Shown here: one piece after another, positions 1 through 7,179 of the stretch
How positions within the stretch are numbered: the stretch's first letter is position 1
Layout of the letters: each line of letters begins with the position of its first letter
DNA from: Mucilaginibacter phenanthrenivorans
GTDB taxonomy: Bacteria > Bacteroidota > Bacteroidia > Sphingobacteriales > Sphingobacteriaceae
NCBI RefSeq assembly: GCF_024721155.1
Contig: NZ_JAHVAP010000016.1
Location: 22,228 to 86,227 of the forward strand
Length of the DNA stretch: 64,000 nt
Direction: 5' to 3'
The notes under the pieces: generated by a model
Told to the model about the DNA's origin: nothing
Seen by the model: the letters and a program-made list of their open reading frames with translations, nothing else
The model's database searches: none
Made by a program: the position numbers and the translations under genes

Positions 1-233
1 TAGAACTAATGAAATGCAAAGGCGTTATTGATGTGCACCACATGCACGTTTGGGCATTAAGCACTACAGAAAATGCACTCACCGCCCATTTGGTTATCAA
101 ACCGGAATTGCTCCCAACCTTTAACAATATCAAAAAGGATCTGCGCCACCGCCTGGAACACATGAGCATCAACCACGCAACCTTTGAGCCGGAGATTGAG
201 GAAGAGGATTGCAAGCAGTTGAATTGTGACTGA
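1..233 (+). CDS. Cation diffusion facilitator (CDF) transporter, C-terminal fragment
   Basis: This is the 3' end of a gene that begins before the window; the frame is open from base 3. The visible ~76 residues match the cytoplasmic C-terminal domain of CzcD/ZitB-type CDF transporters, which export Zn2+, Co2+ or Cd2+ in exchange for protons. The typical stretch is HHMHVWALST, followed by a ferredoxin-like fold ending in an acidic, Cys-containing tail (EEEDCKQLNCD). The membrane part is outside the window, so metal specificity cannot be read. The Imm26-like gene follows after 14 nt and may be co-transcribed. Confidence 0.85.
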   Translation, partial: ELMKCKGVIDVHHMHVWALSTTENALTAHLVIKPELLPTFNNIKKDLRHRLEHMSINHATFEPEIEEEDCKQLNCD

Positions 234-247
234 TAAAATCTTAAATA

Positions 248-703
248 ATGGCTATTAGAAAAGTAGGTGCATTTTTTGAGATTATTTTATCGAATGGAAA
301 ATACGCTTATGGAAGAATACTGGAAAAAGCCAATTACGCATTTTACGATATCTATTCAAATACCAGAATAAGCGACATTAAGGAAATTCAAAACAAAGAC
401 ATTCTCTTTATCGCCGCTGTTTATAAATATGCTATAACTAAAGACCGCTGGAGAAAAATAGGTCAACTTGATTTGGAATCCAAATTACGGGTATTACCGT
501 TAAAGTTTATCGAAGACCAATTATACCCGGGAACCTTCAGCCTTTACGATCCTAATACGGGAGTCATTTCGCCAACCACAAAAGATAAATGTCTTGGTCT
601 GGAAAGAGCTGCCGTATGGGAACCGACACATATTGAAGATCGGATAATTGATTATTATGAGGGCAAGCCCAACAAATGGGTGAATCAATTGGAACTAAAA
701 TAA
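248..703 (+). CDS. Imm26-family immunity-like protein
   Basis: This 151-residue cytosolic protein has no signal peptide. Its start, KVGAFFEIILSNGKYAYGRI, fits the opening of the Imm26 family (immunity proteins of polymorphic toxin systems), where a G-x-x-F-x-I-x-L strand is followed by G-x-Y-A-Y-G. The rest alternates strands and has a conserved-looking YPGTFSLYDP segment. Known Imm26 proteins are thought to neutralise toxins delivered by neighbouring cells. No toxin gene lies beside it here, so it is either an orphan immunity gene or a housekeeping relative. It sits 14 nt after the CDF gene and ends at a strong terminator. Confidence 0.6.
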   Translation: MAIRKVGAFFEIILSNGKYAYGRILEKANYAFYDIYSNTRISDIKEIQNKDILFIAAVYKYAITKDRWRKIGQLDLESKLRVLPLKFIEDQLYPGTFSLYDPNTGVISPTTKDKCLGLERAAVWEPTHIEDRIIDYYEGKPNKWVNQLELK

Positions 704-751
704 TTTGAAATGAAAAAGCCGAAGAATATTCTCCGGCTTTTTCATTTCAAA
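704..751. terminator. Bidirectional rho-independent terminator
   Basis: A perfect 18-bp inverted repeat (arms 704-721 and 734-751) carries A-rich and T-rich flanks on its stems, so it can work on both strands. It lies between the Imm26-like gene (plus strand) and the DUF5606 gene (minus strand), two convergent genes. Confidence 0.85.
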
Positions 752-775
752 GACACAAAATATTGCGTCTCTACA
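752..775. repeat. Imperfect palindrome (gacgcaa/ttgcgtc type)
   Basis: The bases agacacaaaatattgcgtct form a near-palindrome directly after the terminator, just before the stop of the minus-strand DUF5606 gene. It looks like one of the short dispersed palindromes common in this group of bacteria. No second copy was seen in the window. Confidence 0.35.
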
Positions 776-783
776 AATAATCT

Positions 784-1308
784 TTATGCTTTCTTAGCAG
801 CGGGCTTTTTAGCCTTTGGTTTTGCAGGTACTGCTTCTTCAGTTTTTGCAGCTGCCTTAGCAGGTTTTGCAGGTTCCTCTTCAACAACTACCGGAGCTTC
901 TTCAGCTACAGGTGCGGCACCCGGATCCTCTTCATTAAACAAAGGAAAATCCTTCAAGATCTGGTACCAGTTGATGATCTTTTTCATATCCGAAGCATAA
1001 ACCTTCTCTTCGTCATGATCCGGCGCAACTTCCCTGAAATATTCACGGAGCTTTTTGCCATCTGCCTTTGCATCCGGAATTCCGGATGTGGTTTTCATCC
1101 TCTCAAAAACATCAACAAGCTTGATATCATCATCCAAACCAAAAATGGTTATCTCGTGAAGCGATGCAAGCTTAGCTGTAGACAAATTTGCTATCAGCTT
1201 GGCTTTCTGCGCATCAAGACTCTCTAAAATATAACCTGTTTTATTTTGAGCCAATGCTCTCCATAATCCCGGCTTGCCCGATACGGCTACAATTCCCTGT
1301 AAATTCAT
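784..1308 (-). CDS. DUF5606 domain protein
   Basis: This 174-residue protein is typical of Bacteroidetes. The N-terminal half (about 1-75, beginning MNLQGIVAVSGKPGLWRALA) looks like a small SH3-like barrel, followed by a helical segment to about residue 125. The last ~45 residues are a low-complexity tail of A, P, K and E with repeated KPAKAAAK-type blocks, resembling histone-H1-like tails. That suggests nucleic-acid contact, but the function is unknown. The start at 1308 directly precedes a tandem TTGTAA-rich repeat in the upstream region, shared with the cyclophilin gene. Confidence 0.8.
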   Translation of the reverse strand: MNLQGIVAVSGKPGLWRALAQNKTGYILESLDAQKAKLIANLSTAKLASLHEITIFGLDDDIKLVDVFERMKTTSGIPDAKADGKKLREYFREVAPDHDEEKVYASDMKKIINWYQILKDFPLFNEEDPGAAPVAEEAPVVVEEEPAKPAKAAAKTEEAVPAKPKAKKPAAKKA

Positions 1309-1314
1309 TTATGT

Positions 1315-1397
1315 ATGTTGTAAGGGTTGTAAAGGTTGTAAAGGTTGTAAAAATTGCAAGGGCTTAACCACTACAACAACTACAACCTTTACAACCT
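1315..1397. repeat. Tandem GGTTGTAAA words with inverted partner
   Basis: About four copies of a 9-bp word (aggttgtaa) run from 1315 to 1350, and the complementary word (ttacaacct) recurs at 1371-1397, so the region can fold into a long imperfect hairpin. It fills the space between the cyclophilin stop codon and the DUF5606 start. It is one of several simple word-repeat families in this window. Confidence 0.7.
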
Positions 1398-1403
1398 CTC
1401 CAA

Positions 1404-1841
1404 CTATTCTTCAATAACGTCTATTCCTAAAATTTTATCGCCCTGGCGAATTGCATCAACAACTTCAACATTTTCAACCACCTTACCGAATACGGTATGG
1501 TTACGGTCAAGGTGAGCGGTGTTATCGCGGCTGTGGCAGATAAAAAACTGTGAGCTGCCGGTATTACGGCCTGCATGAGCCATTGATAATACACCACGGT
1601 CGTGGTATTGATTGTCGCCGGTTAATTCGCAATCTATTCTTGTTCCTGAACCACCAGCACCTGTGCCGGTTGGATCGCCACCCTGGATCACGAAATTAGG
1701 GATCACCCTGTGAAACGTTACATTGTTATAAAAGCCTGACTTTGCCAATCCAAGAAAGTTTGCTACCGTGTTAGGTGCGTCCTTATCATAAAACTCGACG
1801 GTCATGTCGCCTTTTTCGGTTTTGATTATTGCTTTGCTCAT
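1404..1841 (-). CDS. Cyclophilin-type peptidyl-prolyl cis-trans isomerase
   Basis: This 145-residue single-domain cyclophilin catalyses cis-trans isomerisation of prolyl bonds during protein folding. The catalytic core is clear: FHRVIPNFVIQGGDPTGTG with the active-site Arg, then SMAHAGRNTGSSQFFI and the HLDRNHTVFGKV segment. No signal peptide is present, so it is probably cytosolic. The frame continues 18 codons upstream of the chosen Met, but that extension (MPFGFHLLLLPLP) is encoded by AAAGG-type repeat DNA, so the start at 1841 (MSKAIIKTEKGD) is preferred; it also matches where the family usually begins. Confidence 0.92.
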   Translation of the reverse strand: MSKAIIKTEKGDMTVEFYDKDAPNTVANFLGLAKSGFYNNVTFHRVIPNFVIQGGDPTGTGAGGSGTRIDCELTGDNQYHDRGVLSMAHAGRNTGSSQFFICHSRDNTAHLDRNHTVFGKVVENVEVVDAIRQGDKILGIDVIEE

Positions 1842-1864
1842 TTTTTCTAAAATAGTAGGCAAAG

Positions 1865-1938
1865 GTAGTAAAAGGAGGTGAAAGCCAAAAGGCAAAAGGT
1901 TAAAGGTTTTTTGGAGGTGAAAGCAGGGTGTAAAAGGT
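1865..1938. repeat. AAAGG-word repeat (family shared with 9095, 47290 and 2765)
   Basis: G/A-rich words such as aaaaggcaaaaggttaaagg recur here between the cyclophilin and the next minus-strand gene. Near-identical words lie at 47290-47325 and, inverted, at 9095-9116 and 2765-2799. The repeat has no visible coding role here. Confidence 0.6.
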
Positions 1939-1943
1939 AATCA

Positions 1944-2630
1944 CTAAAAAATTTGGCCTTGCCGGACATCGGGTTTAATGGCGGTGTGTTTAATCAACCA
2001 TTCTCCTATAATACGTATCGGTGATTCTTTATCTGGAGCCCATTTAAAAGCAAAATGATATCTGTTTCCTTTTTGAGCTTCTATTAACCAGTCAGAACCG
2101 TCCATACCAAAATTACTTCCAGAAGGCTTAATTTGCCAAAAGTGGTTTTTATTTAAAAGCCTTTCAAATTGTTTAATTTTTCGTTTTGAAAGGGGTGTTA
2201 TTTCTATAGTTTTCGAATGTAAATCTTTTGTTTGAATATAAAACTTATCGTTTTTATCAAATATCGTAATTATATAATGACGTGGGCGAAGAGCTGAAAG
2301 CCAAACAAAACGGTAAAATGTTTTATAGTTTGCTGACGGCAGCAATACTTCCCTCTCTCTATAAAATAGATTTGAAAAAAAAGCTATACGTCCTGTGTCA
2401 ACCGAAAACTCAATTGCTTTTCCAAAACTTTGATTATCCTTTGGTTTTTCTCCCAAATGATTCATGTTCCATGAATATATTGCCGAGTCTATAAAACGCC
2501 TGTCATCAAAATAAGGTCTAATTGCTATAGTATCTTTCCTGGACACATATGTTGAGTCTTTGGTTTGGGCGAAACAGTTTAAAACTGCAAACGCAATAAG
2601 GATGATAAGTGATAAAGTCTTTTTAAGCAT
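1944..2630 (-). CDS. Secreted protein of unknown function
   Basis: This 228-residue protein has a clear signal peptide (residues 1-21, ending NCFAQ before TKDST), so it is exported to the periplasm or cell surface. The rest is a mixed alpha/beta sequence rich in aromatic and basic residues with no motif that I recognise. It has no lipobox. It is separated from the cyclophilin gene by repeat DNA and faces the asparagine-synthetase-like gene divergently, with only about 110 bp between the two starts. Confidence 0.6.
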   Translation of the reverse strand: MLKKTLSLIILIAFAVLNCFAQTKDSTYVSRKDTIAIRPYFDDRRFIDSAIYSWNMNHLGEKPKDNQSFGKAIEFSVDTGRIAFFSNLFYREREVLLPSANYKTFYRFVWLSALRPRHYIITIFDKNDKFYIQTKDLHSKTIEITPLSKRKIKQFERLLNKNHFWQIKPSGSNFGMDGSDWLIEAQKGNRYHFAFKWAPDKESPIRIIGEWLIKHTAIKPDVRQGQIF

Positions 2631-2714
2631 CGATTCATAAAGATAATAATTTGACCTCGACTTCTAAAAATGTGTCCGCCGCTATTTTCAGTAATACATT
2701 TATAGTTTATTCGT

Positions 2715-2722
2715 TACATTTG
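2715..2722 (+). promoter_or_regulatory. -7 promoter box TACATTTG
   Basis: This matches the Bacteroidetes -7 consensus TAnnTTTG and lies 18 nt before the chosen GTG start at 2741. It supports that start over an upstream TTG at 2651. Confidence 0.5.
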
Positions 2723-2740
2723 GATAAAGCAACAAGCAAA

Positions 2741-4012
2741 GTGATAAAGAACTTTTCCATAAAATACCTTTTACCTTTCGCCTTTCTCCTTTTACCCATA
2801 ATAACCAGGGCTGCCTCCATATTAATCCCCATGGATGAGGAGCAAAAAGATCACCTTAAATCGTATGGCATTGCTTTTTGGACTTTGAAAAACGGCGAGG
2901 AAATTGATTGGCTGCTTAATTACCGCGGTGGCAGCTTTATGCTGAAGTATGATAAAAAAGTGGAGGATGAATGTAAGATCCGCGGGGTAAGCTATGAAGT
3001 TTTGGCTGATGCAAAAGTGAACCAGATTCTGACCGAAGTGAGCGATCCGTCTGTAAACATGGATGTGGTTAAGCTGGAAAAGGCACCTAAAATGGCTGTT
3101 TATTCGCCAAAGAATAAGCTTCCCTGGGATGATGCCGTTACGCTGGTTTTGAAATATGCCGAAATCCCTTACGATGTAATATATGATGAGGAAGTAATAA
3201 AGGGCGACCTACCCAAGTACGACTGGCTGCACCTGCACCACGAAGATTTTACCGGGCAATACAGCAAGTTTTACGGTGCATTCAGGTACGAGCAATGGTA
3301 TAACGACGATATCCGCATCCAGGAAGAAACGGCGCACAAACTGGGCTTTAAAAAAGTATCACAGATGAAGCTGGCGGTTGCCGAACACATCCGCGATTTT
3401 TGCGCCGGTGGTGGTTTCCTGTTCGCCATGTGTTCTGGTACAGATACTTTTGACATTGCGCTTTCAGCCGCCAATACCGACATCTGCGAACAGATGTTTG
3501 ACGGCGATGCAGCAGATCCCGGCGCGCAATCAAAATTGGACTTCAGCCAGACTTTTGCTTTTCAGAATTTTACGCTGGATATGAACCCTATGTCGCACCA
3601 GTTCAGCAATATTGATGTTACTACCACACGGACAATAGAACGGTCAAGGGATTTTTTCACCTTATTTGATTTTTCAGCAAAATGGGATGTGGTGCCCAGC
3701 ATGCTCACCCAAAACCACGACAAGGTGATAAAGGGTTTTATGGGACTTACCACCGCATTCAACAAAAATCTGCTTAAGCCCGGCGTAACCATCATGGGCG
3801 AAATGAAAAGCAATAACGAAGCCCGATATATTCACGGTGAATACGGCAAGGGCCAATGGACATTCTACGGTGGCCATGATCCCGAAGATTACCAGCACAT
3901 GGTTGGTGACCCGCCAACCGATCTTAAACTGCATCCTAACTCGCCTGGCTACCGGCTAATATTGAATAACGTGTTATTTCCTGCTGCGAGGAAGAAAAAG
4001 CAGAAGACGTGA
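2741..4012 (+). CDS. Exported protein of the Bacteroidetes 'asparagine synthetase B'-labelled family
   Basis: The protein has 423 residues from the GTG start. Residues 1-25 form a signal peptide (core YLLPFAFLLLP). Homologues in Bacteroidetes are often labelled asparagine synthetase B, but no N-terminal Cys nucleophile, PP-loop or AsnB domain is visible. Instead it has SPKNKLPWDDAVTLVLKYAEIPYDVIYD and CAGGGFLFAMCSGTDTF (Cys about 231), which look like a class-I glutamine-amidotransferase-like or ThuA-like fold with a nucleophile elbow. WLHLHHEDFTGQY is another strong family block. I therefore regard the common label as doubtful. The start was chosen because a TTG 30 codons upstream lies before a promoter box. 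Confidence 0.65.
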   Translation: MIKNFSIKYLLPFAFLLLPIITRAASILIPMDEEQKDHLKSYGIAFWTLKNGEEIDWLLNYRGGSFMLKYDKKVEDECKIRGVSYEVLADAKVNQILTEVSDPSVNMDVVKLEKAPKMAVYSPKNKLPWDDAVTLVLKYAEIPYDVIYDEEVIKGDLPKYDWLHLHHEDFTGQYSKFYGAFRYEQWYNDDIRIQEETAHKLGFKKVSQMKLAVAEHIRDFCAGGGFLFAMCSGTDTFDIALSAANTDICEQMFDGDAADPGAQSKLDFSQTFAFQNFTLDMNPMSHQFSNIDVTTTRTIERSRDFFTLFDFSAKWDVVPSMLTQNHDKVIKGFMGLTTAFNKNLLKPGVTIMGEMKSNNEARYIHGEYGKGQWTFYGGHDPEDYQHMVGDPPTDLKLHPNSPGYRLILNNVLFPAARKKKQKT

Positions 4013-4261
4013 GTTAGTTGATTGGAGATTAGTTGACTAATGACCAGTTAATAAGAGGTTAGAGGGAAACCTTCACCCGGTGCGCTCCGTATCAAATGCG
4101 ATCTATTTTGTGTAACTTAAGCTTCATGCTCCGTCAGTTGAAAACTGACGCAATGCCTTACCACGAGCTGAAAGCTCGCGGGAGCAATGCTACTTTTTCT
4201 TTCGGACTTCCGGACTTTACTGACTTTCGGACTTTACAGACTTTCGGACTAAAACTAATCT
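4013..4261. repeat. Repeat-filled intergenic region: hairpins and word repeats
   Basis: No gene is supported here. From left to right the region holds a ttagttgat/gagattag word repeat (4013-4067), two perfect hairpins (cgtcagttg-aaaactgacg at 4132-4150 and cgagctg-aaagctcg at 4164-4178), and about four copies of gactttcgga (4197-4250). The region lies between convergent genes, so the hairpins may also stop transcription. Confidence 0.65.
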
Positions 4262-6367
4262 CTAGTTATAGAACGTCCATGACACCCCTATTTTCAAGGC
4301 CGCATCCTGTTGCGGATACCGGTTTACTGTGTAATAGCCTTTGCTGAACAGCCCCTGGTTGGCATAATCGTACATTATAAAAAGGTTGGTGCGCTGCAGT
4401 GTGGCTTTAAGAAACACGGTAGCCACCGGGTACGACGAAAACATTACGTTTGGTCCGTTATAGAACTGCCCCAAACCGGGTGCGTATGATGGCGCACTAT
4501 ACGTACTGTTGTAACGCACATCAACCCCGATGTTTGAATACAGCACGTTAAATAACAATGTTTTATAATACAGGCTGGCGTAGTTATAAACCTGCGGCGT
4601 GCGTAGTGTGCTTTGGTAATCGGTTTTCTGATAAACAATATAATCGTCAAAATGCCACCTTCGCCAGGCTATACTTTTGCCAAAGCTGACCTTTATAAGG
4701 TTAATGGGCGATGAGAGCTGCGCCGGATGAGCATCTATACCATTATCCTGTGCAGTAAAATACAAATAGTCGTTTATTAAAAAGTATTCCACCTTTAGGT
4801 CCAGCTTTAACGGGCTGTTGATGTAATTAAAGGATACGCTGTTTGTTTTTTGATTGCTGAACTTGTTATGAAAAATAAAATGGTTCGACACCCAGCTTGT
4901 ATAAGCCAGCGGCGCCGTGCTGCTTTGCGAATAGCCCTCCAAAATTATCTTCCCCGCTTTGTTATTACCAGCGAGTGTGAGCTTGGCATCATATAGAAAG
5001 TCTCCAAAGTCGCGCCCCTGTACAATTTGCTGCACATTTCCTTCCAGGGCAGCCCTATCGCTTAACTTATAGCTTAGCCGACCCTTTACCGTCAAATCCT
5101 GGAACGAGGTTGCCTGCTGTTTTATGGCTCGCACAACCTTGCTTCCATATTGGTCTAAAGTGGTATCGCTCACAAACTGGCTATAACTGAAAATATCCTG
5201 CGTAAGCCCGACATCAAGCTTTAATTCATTTTTTATTGCCTTCTCCTTCTTACTTCGCAGGTAAAAACTATAGGAGAAATCATTCTGCAGGTGCTTGACC
5301 GAAAGTGAATCGCGCGACCGGTTTGAGCTGAAGTAATAATCGGGAAATACATTGTAATTGTCATCCCCGTTTTGCAGGTACTCGTATTTCAATGCATCGT
5401 ATTTTATGGTGTAAGCTAAACGCTGCGTGGGCAATATGTTTGCCTTACCCTTTCCGGCAACCGTACTATCTATATGCCCGATATAATAAGTTTGCTTCAA
5501 ATAAAACGATGCGCCCTTCCAATTTTCGTATGATGCAGGCAGCCTTACCGGCAGTGTGGATTTATCAATAGAGCCGGTAACAAAAATGGAGTCGTTCAAG
5601 ATCGATCCCGTCACTGGCGCTTTTATGTTGTTATATATTAAATTGGTGAGCAGGTTATACCGCTTACCCTTTGATTCGTACCAGGCAAAGCCTGCTGCAT
5701 TAACATCACTTACATTTTGCGACAGAACGCTGTTGTTGCTATAATATCCCCGCGATCCGGTAAAATTCAGGTTAAAGCCAACATTTAGTTGCGGGTTAAC
5801 ATTTTGTGCGTGCGTTATCTTAAAGATCTGCTCCTTAACGCCTGTGTACCCTACCAGGTAGAGCTGCGTAAACGGCACCCGGGCCCGGTAATAATTTATA
5901 TTTTCGGGCCGCAGCATATAGGGATCCAGTTCGTGCAGGCCAGTTTCAAAGCCAATGGTGTGTGATGGCTCAAAGAGCAGGCTGCGGGCAGGTAAGCCGG
6001 TATTACCCAAGCTTATTTTAGGGCTGCGCGGTTGCAATAAAGGGCTATAGTTTTCATAGTTATAAAGCCCGGTATCCAGCGGAAACAATACGGTGCTATC
6101 CCGTAAAAAGCGTTCACTGGTAACCCTAATTAGTTTTGAGTTAAAAACAACGCTATCTTTTCTTCTTTCCTGGTTTTTGCGCAATGTATCCATTTGCTGG
6201 TCATCGGTGAGCTTTTTACCGCCGTTCCTGGTACTGGTATCCCGCAGATTAACACGTCGCTGCGGATCACCAGGGTTTGTGTTCGGATTTACCGGAATTT
6301 GCGCAAAAGCTGCCTGTGTAAAAACACATGCCAAAAGCAAAAGGAGGTATTTTATTTTCTGAGGCAT
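4262..6367 (-). CDS. Putative porin (Porin_10-like outer-membrane beta-barrel)
   Basis: This 701-residue protein has a signal peptide (residues 1-22, ending AAFAQ) and then a hydrophilic plug-like stretch with many K, R, D and T. From about residue 120 to the end it shows alternating amphipathic strands typical of a large barrel, and it ends with Trp-Thr-Phe-Tyr-Asn, close to the usual aromatic C-terminus. Length and style fit the Bacteroidetes 'putative porin' family. It is the last gene of a minus-strand operon: its ATG overlaps the stop of the nucleoside phosphorylase gene (TAATG). That link could mean nucleoside or small-solute uptake, but this is inference. Confidence 0.75.
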   Translation of the reverse strand: MPQKIKYLLLLLACVFTQAAFAQIPVNPNTNPGDPQRRVNLRDTSTRNGGKKLTDDQQMDTLRKNQERRKDSVVFNSKLIRVTSERFLRDSTVLFPLDTGLYNYENYSPLLQPRSPKISLGNTGLPARSLLFEPSHTIGFETGLHELDPYMLRPENINYYRARVPFTQLYLVGYTGVKEQIFKITHAQNVNPQLNVGFNLNFTGSRGYYSNNSVLSQNVSDVNAAGFAWYESKGKRYNLLTNLIYNNIKAPVTGSILNDSIFVTGSIDKSTLPVRLPASYENWKGASFYLKQTYYIGHIDSTVAGKGKANILPTQRLAYTIKYDALKYEYLQNGDDNYNVFPDYYFSSNRSRDSLSVKHLQNDFSYSFYLRSKKEKAIKNELKLDVGLTQDIFSYSQFVSDTTLDQYGSKVVRAIKQQATSFQDLTVKGRLSYKLSDRAALEGNVQQIVQGRDFGDFLYDAKLTLAGNNKAGKIILEGYSQSSTAPLAYTSWVSNHFIFHNKFSNQKTNSVSFNYINSPLKLDLKVEYFLINDYLYFTAQDNGIDAHPAQLSSPINLIKVSFGKSIAWRRWHFDDYIVYQKTDYQSTLRTPQVYNYASLYYKTLLFNVLYSNIGVDVRYNSTYSAPSYAPGLGQFYNGPNVMFSSYPVATVFLKATLQRTNLFIMYDYANQGLFSKGYYTVNRYPQQDAALKIGVSWTFYN

Positions 6368-7179
6368 TAACCAGCTATCAATTCTTTAAGTATCAACGTC
6401 ATTTTTGGTTCCGCATCGTGAGCCACGGCCAGTATTTCTTCCAGCGACACCGGCTTTAGTTCGTCCGGAAACCCTTCGTCGGTTACTACCGATATGGCAA
6501 AAACGGTTAAACCCGCATGGCGCGCCACAATTACTTCAGGCACGGTGCTCATCCCAACAATGTCCCCACCTATTATCCGCAAGTACCGGTATTCGGCTTT
6601 TGTTTCCAGGTTAGGGCCCGTAACTCCAACGTAAACTCCCTTGTGGCAGGTAATATTGTTTGCCTTTGCAATATTTAACGCTTTAGCTGTAAGTTCCCGG
6701 TTATACGGCTCGCTCATATCCGGAAAACGCGGCCCAAGGTCCTCATCGTTACGCCCAGTAAGCGGATTTTGCGGCTGCAGGTTAATGTGGTCGTTAATTA
6801 CTACCAGGTCGCCTTTTTTTATATCCGGGTTTAATGAGCCGCTGGCGTTTGAAACAAACAGCGTTTTTATACCCAACATCTTAAGCACCCGCACCGGAAA
6901 GGTGATCTGCTGCATGTTATAGCCCTCATAATAGTGCAAACGCCCTTGCATGGCAACAACGTTAACCCCATTTAGCTTACCGAAGATCAACTTACCCGAA
7001 TGAAACTCCAAAGTTGAAATAGGAAAATCAGGGATATTTGAATACATCAGTTGTTTTTCAACCTCAATTTCATTCACGAGGGCACCAAGACCTGTGCCTA
7101 ATATGATGCCTACTTCGGGCTGAAAGTCGCCGATGCGGCCTTTAATGTATGATGTGGTTCTCTGAATGCTCTCTAACAT
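6367..7179 (-). CDS. punA: Purine nucleoside phosphorylase (trimeric, class I)
   Basis: The enzyme splits purine nucleosides with phosphate into base and ribose 1-phosphate in purine salvage. The 270-residue protein has GIILGTGLGALV (phosphate loop, residues 24-35), MQGRLHYYEGY (77-87), VSNASGSLN (109-117), GPNLETKAEYR (189-199, catalytic Glu about 192) and VGMSTVPEVIVARH (208-221). At the base-specifying site the usual Thr-Asn is Thr-Asp (Asp 234), which may change purine preference. The start overlaps the 3' end of lpxK by 38 nt and the stop overlaps the porin start, so the three genes form one operon. Confidence 0.93.
   Translation of the reverse strand: MLESIQRTTSYIKGRIGDFQPEVGIILGTGLGALVNEIEVEKQLMYSNIPDFPISTLEFHSGKLIFGKLNGVNVVAMQGRLHYYEGYNMQQITFPVRVLKMLGIKTLFVSNASGSLNPDIKKGDLVVINDHINLQPQNPLTGRNDEDLGPRFPDMSEPYNRELTAKALNIAKANNITCHKGVYVGVTGPNLETKAEYRYLRIIGGDIVGMSTVPEVIVARHAGLTVFAISVVTDEGFPDELKPVSLEEILAVAHDAEPKMTLILKELIAG

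Noticed and set aside
710..1000. Open frame antisense to the DUF5606 gene
   Set aside because: It starts inside the terminator stem and reads the complement of the Ala/Lys/Pro-rich tail, which leaves frames open by composition.
1842..1895. N-terminal extension of cyclophilin that looks like a signal peptide
   Set aside because: It is encoded by the AAAGG word repeat and has no basic n-region; the family start is at 1841.
4132..4178. Possible CRISPR-like array from repeated hairpins
   Set aside because: The two hairpins differ in sequence, there are no regular spacers and no cas genes.
4096..4347. Open frame of 83 codons on the plus strand
   Set aside because: It runs through hairpins and gactttcgga repeats and into the antisense of the porin gene; it has no family resemblance.
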